A stretch of 6,955 nucleotides of DNA from an uncultured Actinomycetes bacterium. Lineage in GTDB: Bacteria; Actinomycetota; Actinomycetes; Nanopelagicales; Nanopelagicaceae. Below are positions 5,167 through 6,955 of this stretch, in pieces; within the stretch, counting starts at the first letter, position 1; each line of letters begins with the position of its first letter. Location of the stretch: contig CAIMXQ010000151.1 in the NCBI GenBank assembly GCA_903845465.1, positions 1 to 6,955 of the forward strand, given 5' to 3'. The notes below the pieces were generated by a model. It saw only the letters and a program-made list of their open reading frames with translations, did no database searches and was not told the DNA's origin. A program made the translations under genes and the position numbers.

Positions 5167-6201
5167 GTGGCAACGATGTATCACGAAGAGGATGCAGATC
5201 TATCAATCATCCAGGGTCGCAAGGTCGCGATCATCGGTTACGGCTCACAGGGCCATGCACATGCACTGAACCTTCGCGACTCGGGTGTTGATGTTCGCGT
5301 TGGTCTCAAGGATGGTTCACCATCTCGCGCAAAGGCAGAGGCAGAAGGTCTTCGTGTTACCTCTGTTGCTGATGCAGTGAAGGAAGCCAACGTCATCATG
5401 ATCTTGGCTCCAGATCACTTGCAGCGCCACATCTATGCAGAATCAATCTTGCCAAACCTCGAAAAGGGCGATGCTCTCTTCTTCGGCCACGGTTTCAATA
5501 TTCGTTTCGGTTACATCAAACCATCTGCTGATGTTGATGTTTGTATGGTCGCACCAAAGGGTCCAGGACACTTGGTACGCCGTGAATACGCAGCAGGACG
5601 CGGAGTTCCAGTCATCGTTGCAGTTGAGCAAGATGCAACAGGTAACGCATGGCCATTGACACTTTCCTATGCAAAGGCAATCGGCGGACTTCGCGCAGGC
5701 GGAATCCTCACAACATTTACAGAAGAGACAGAGACAGACTTGTTCGGTGAGCAGTCAGTACTTTGTGGTGGCGCATCTCAACTAGTTATGTACGGCTTCG
5801 AAACTTTGGTGGAAGCTGGATACCAGCCAGAAGTTGCTTACTTCGAGTGCTTGCACGAACTCAAGTTGATCGTTGACCTCATGTACGAAGGTGGAATCGC
5901 AAAGCAGCGCTGGTCAGTATCTGACACCGCTGAATTCGGTGACTACGTATCAGGTCCACGCGTTATCGATCCACACGTCAAGGAGAATATGAAGGCAGTT
6001 CTTGCCGATATTCAATCTGGTGCATTTGCAAAGCGCTTCGTCGATGATCTCGAGAGCGGCGCTAAGGAATTCACAGCACTTCGTGCAAAGGGTGAATCAC
6101 ACCCAATCGAGACCGTTGGTCGCGAACTTCGCAAGATGTTTAGCTGGATGAAGAACACCAATAAGGATGATTACAAAGAGGGAAGTGCTGCGCGTGGCTA
6201 A
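5167..6201 (+). CDS. ilvC: Ketol-acid reductoisomerase, class I, NADP+-type
   Basis: Mg- and NADPH-dependent enzyme that converts the AHAS products to 2,3-dihydroxy acids, the substrates of IlvD. The 344 residues are the usual length of the short class I form. The Rossmann domain has GYGSQGHAHALNLRDSG at 24-40. The cofactor loop (GLKDGSPSRAKAEAEG, 46-61) keeps Ser51 and Ser53 at positions that normally bind the 2'-phosphate, favouring NADPH; this is inferred from family pattern. Active site: His108 (FGHGFNI), Lys131 (APKGPGH), Mg ligands Asp191 and Glu195 (DLFGEQ), then Glu227 and Glu231 (ECLHE) and Ser252 (SVSDTAEFGDY) in the helical knotted domain. GTG start set by AAAAGGAG. The last 8 bases overlap serA. 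No odd truncation or missing key residue. Confidence 0.98.
   Translation: MATMYHEEDADLSIIQGRKVAIIGYGSQGHAHALNLRDSGVDVRVGLKDGSPSRAKAEAEGLRVTSVADAVKEANVIMILAPDHLQRHIYAESILPNLEKGDALFFGHGFNIRFGYIKPSADVDVCMVAPKGPGHLVRREYAAGRGVPVIVAVEQDATGNAWPLTLSYAKAIGGLRAGGILTTFTEETETDLFGEQSVLCGGASQLVMYGFETLVEAGYQPEVAYFECLHELKLIVDLMYEGGIAKQRWSVSDTAEFGDYVSGPRVIDPHVKENMKAVLADIQSGAFAKRFVDDLESGAKEFTALRAKGESHPIETVGRELRKMFSWMKNTNKDDYKEGSAARG
6178..6183 (+). promoter_or_regulatory. Shine-Dalgarno-like site of serA inside ilvC
   Basis: GAGGGA lies within the 3' end of ilvC, 10 nt before the GTG at 6194. It is weaker and more distant than the sites of ilvB, ilvN and ilvC, so serA may lean on coupling to ilvC termination. 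Confidence 0.5.
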
Positions 6202-6955
6202 ACCCGTTGTTCTGATTGCTGAAGAACTCAGCGCAGCAACACTTGATGCTCTTGGTCCTGACTTTGAAGTTCGTAATTGCGACGGTGCAAACCGCGCAGA
6301 ACTTATTGCAGCCTTAGGCGCAGGTGTTGACGCTGTTCTTATCCGTTCTGCAACAAAGATGGATGCTGAAGCGATTGCCGCAGCAAAGGGCCTCAAGGTC
6401 ATTGCTCGCGCAGGTGTAGGTCTTGATAACGTTGATATTCCTGCTGCAACTGCAGCGGGTGTCATGGTTGTGAATGCGCCAACATCAAATATCGTCTCCG
6501 CTGCAGAGCTAGCAATCTCACTTCTTTTAGCTTCAGCTCGCTTTATCTCACCAGCTCATGCTGCTCTTAAGGCAGGAAAGTGGGCGCGCTCTAAGTACAC
6601 AGGCGCAGAACTCTTCGAAAAAACTCTTGGCGTAGTTGGCTTTGGCCGTATCGGTCAGTTGGTTGCTCATCGCATGCAGGCATTTGGCATGAACGTTGTT
6701 GCATACGATCCATATTTGCAACCAGCAAAGGCTGCACAGTTGGGCGTTGAACTCGTTGAACTTGATGAACTTCTCAAGCGCTCTGACTTCATCACTATCC
6801 ACTTACCTAAGACAAAAGAGACTGCAAACCTGATTGGCGTCGAAGCGCTCAAGAAGGTTAAGAAGGAAGTTCGCATCATCAACGCCGCACGCGGTGGAGT
6901 ACTAGATGAAGCAGCTCTCTATGACGCAATCGTCGAAGGTCGTGTTGCTGGTGCA
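6194..6955 (+). CDS. serA: D-3-phosphoglycerate dehydrogenase, N-terminal part, cut by window end
   Basis: NAD-dependent oxidation of 3-phosphoglycerate to 3-phosphohydroxypyruvate, the first step of serine synthesis. The window has 254 complete codons and runs off the end in frame; full actinobacterial SerA is about 525-530 residues with an intervening domain and a C-terminal ACT domain, neither visible here. Visible: the N-terminal substrate-binding segment with RSATKMD (51-57) and ARAGVGLDNVD (71-81), VVNAPTSNIVSAAE (92-105), the dinucleotide motif GFGRIG (149-154), acidic Asp172 in YDPY, and INAARGG (229-235) with catalytic Arg233. Similarity to the actinobacterial serine-pathway enzyme along the whole visible length makes another 2-hydroxyacid dehydrogenase unlikely. 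GTG start at 6194 is inside the ilvC 3' end (8-base overlap) and gives the expected AKPVVLIAEEL N-terminus. The ilvC-serA arrangement is known in other actinobacteria. Confidence 0.95.
   Translation, partial: MAKPVVLIAEELSAATLDALGPDFEVRNCDGANRAELIAALGAGVDAVLIRSATKMDAEAIAAAKGLKVIARAGVGLDNVDIPAATAAGVMVVNAPTSNIVSAAELAISLLLASARFISPAHAALKAGKWARSKYTGAELFEKTLGVVGFGRIGQLVAHRMQAFGMNVVAYDPYLQPAKAAQLGVELVELDELLKRSDFITIHLPKTKETANLIGVEALKKVKKEVRIINAARGGVLDEAALYDAIVEGRVAGA

Noticed and set aside
5176..6201. ATG at 5176 as the ilvC start
   Set aside because: The Shine-Dalgarno AAAAGGAG is 7 nt from the GTG at 5167 but 16 nt from this ATG.

Overview
The window carries a branched-chain amino acid (BCAA) biosynthesis locus: ilvD, then ilvB-ilvN-ilvC, then the start of serA, all on the + strand. 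A truncated major facilitator gene lies divergently to the left. The protein sequences (N-terminus of IlvD, the short class I IlvC, SerA), the ilvBNC-serA order and the apparently leaderless promoters all point to an actinobacterium. Base composition is moderate (about 45% G+C in one 60-base line counted by eye) rather than the high G+C of most soil actinobacteria. Intergenic gaps are short. Together this suggests a streamlined actinobacterium such as a freshwater acI/Nanopelagicales-type lineage; that placement is inference and was not tested by alignment.

Layout. Positions 1-1058 (-) hold the first 352 codons of a DHA2-type drug/solute exporter whose 3' end lies outside the window. Positions 1059-1178 are the divergent intergenic region, with a small inverted repeat and a promoter whose -10 box ends 6 nt before the ilvD ATG, so ilvD mRNA is probably leaderless. 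ilvD (1179-2852) is intact. The 230-base gap between ilvD and ilvB is a complete regulatory cassette: a promoter with the same geometry as the ilvD promoter, a 15-codon leader ORF (MQSTQTSAVSVVVIR) with a Val-Val-Val-Ile run, a G+C-rich hairpin beginning at its stop codon, and a textbook Rho-independent terminator (7-bp stem, 4-nt loop, six T) placed before ilvB. This is best read as a ribosome-mediated transcription attenuator that senses charged tRNA-Val/tRNA-Ile. After it come ilvB (3083-4846), ilvN (4846-5139), ilvC (5167-6201) and serA (6194 onward, cut by the window end), tightly packed, overlapping or nearly so, each with a Shine-Dalgarno-like sequence.

How the genes work together: IlvB/IlvN (acetohydroxyacid synthase) condenses pyruvate with pyruvate or 2-oxobutyrate, IlvC isomerises and reduces the product, and IlvD dehydrates it to the 2-oxo acid precursors of valine, leucine and isoleucine. 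SerA starts serine synthesis from 3-phosphoglycerate and appears to be co-transcribed, so it would share the Val/Ile-controlled attenuator.

The most notable items are the leader-peptide attenuator with its probable leaderless start, the identical promoter geometry at ilvD, an IlvN reduced to a single ACT domain (97 residues), and serA control through the ilv operon. I see no mobile element, CRISPR array, tRNA or rRNA gene.
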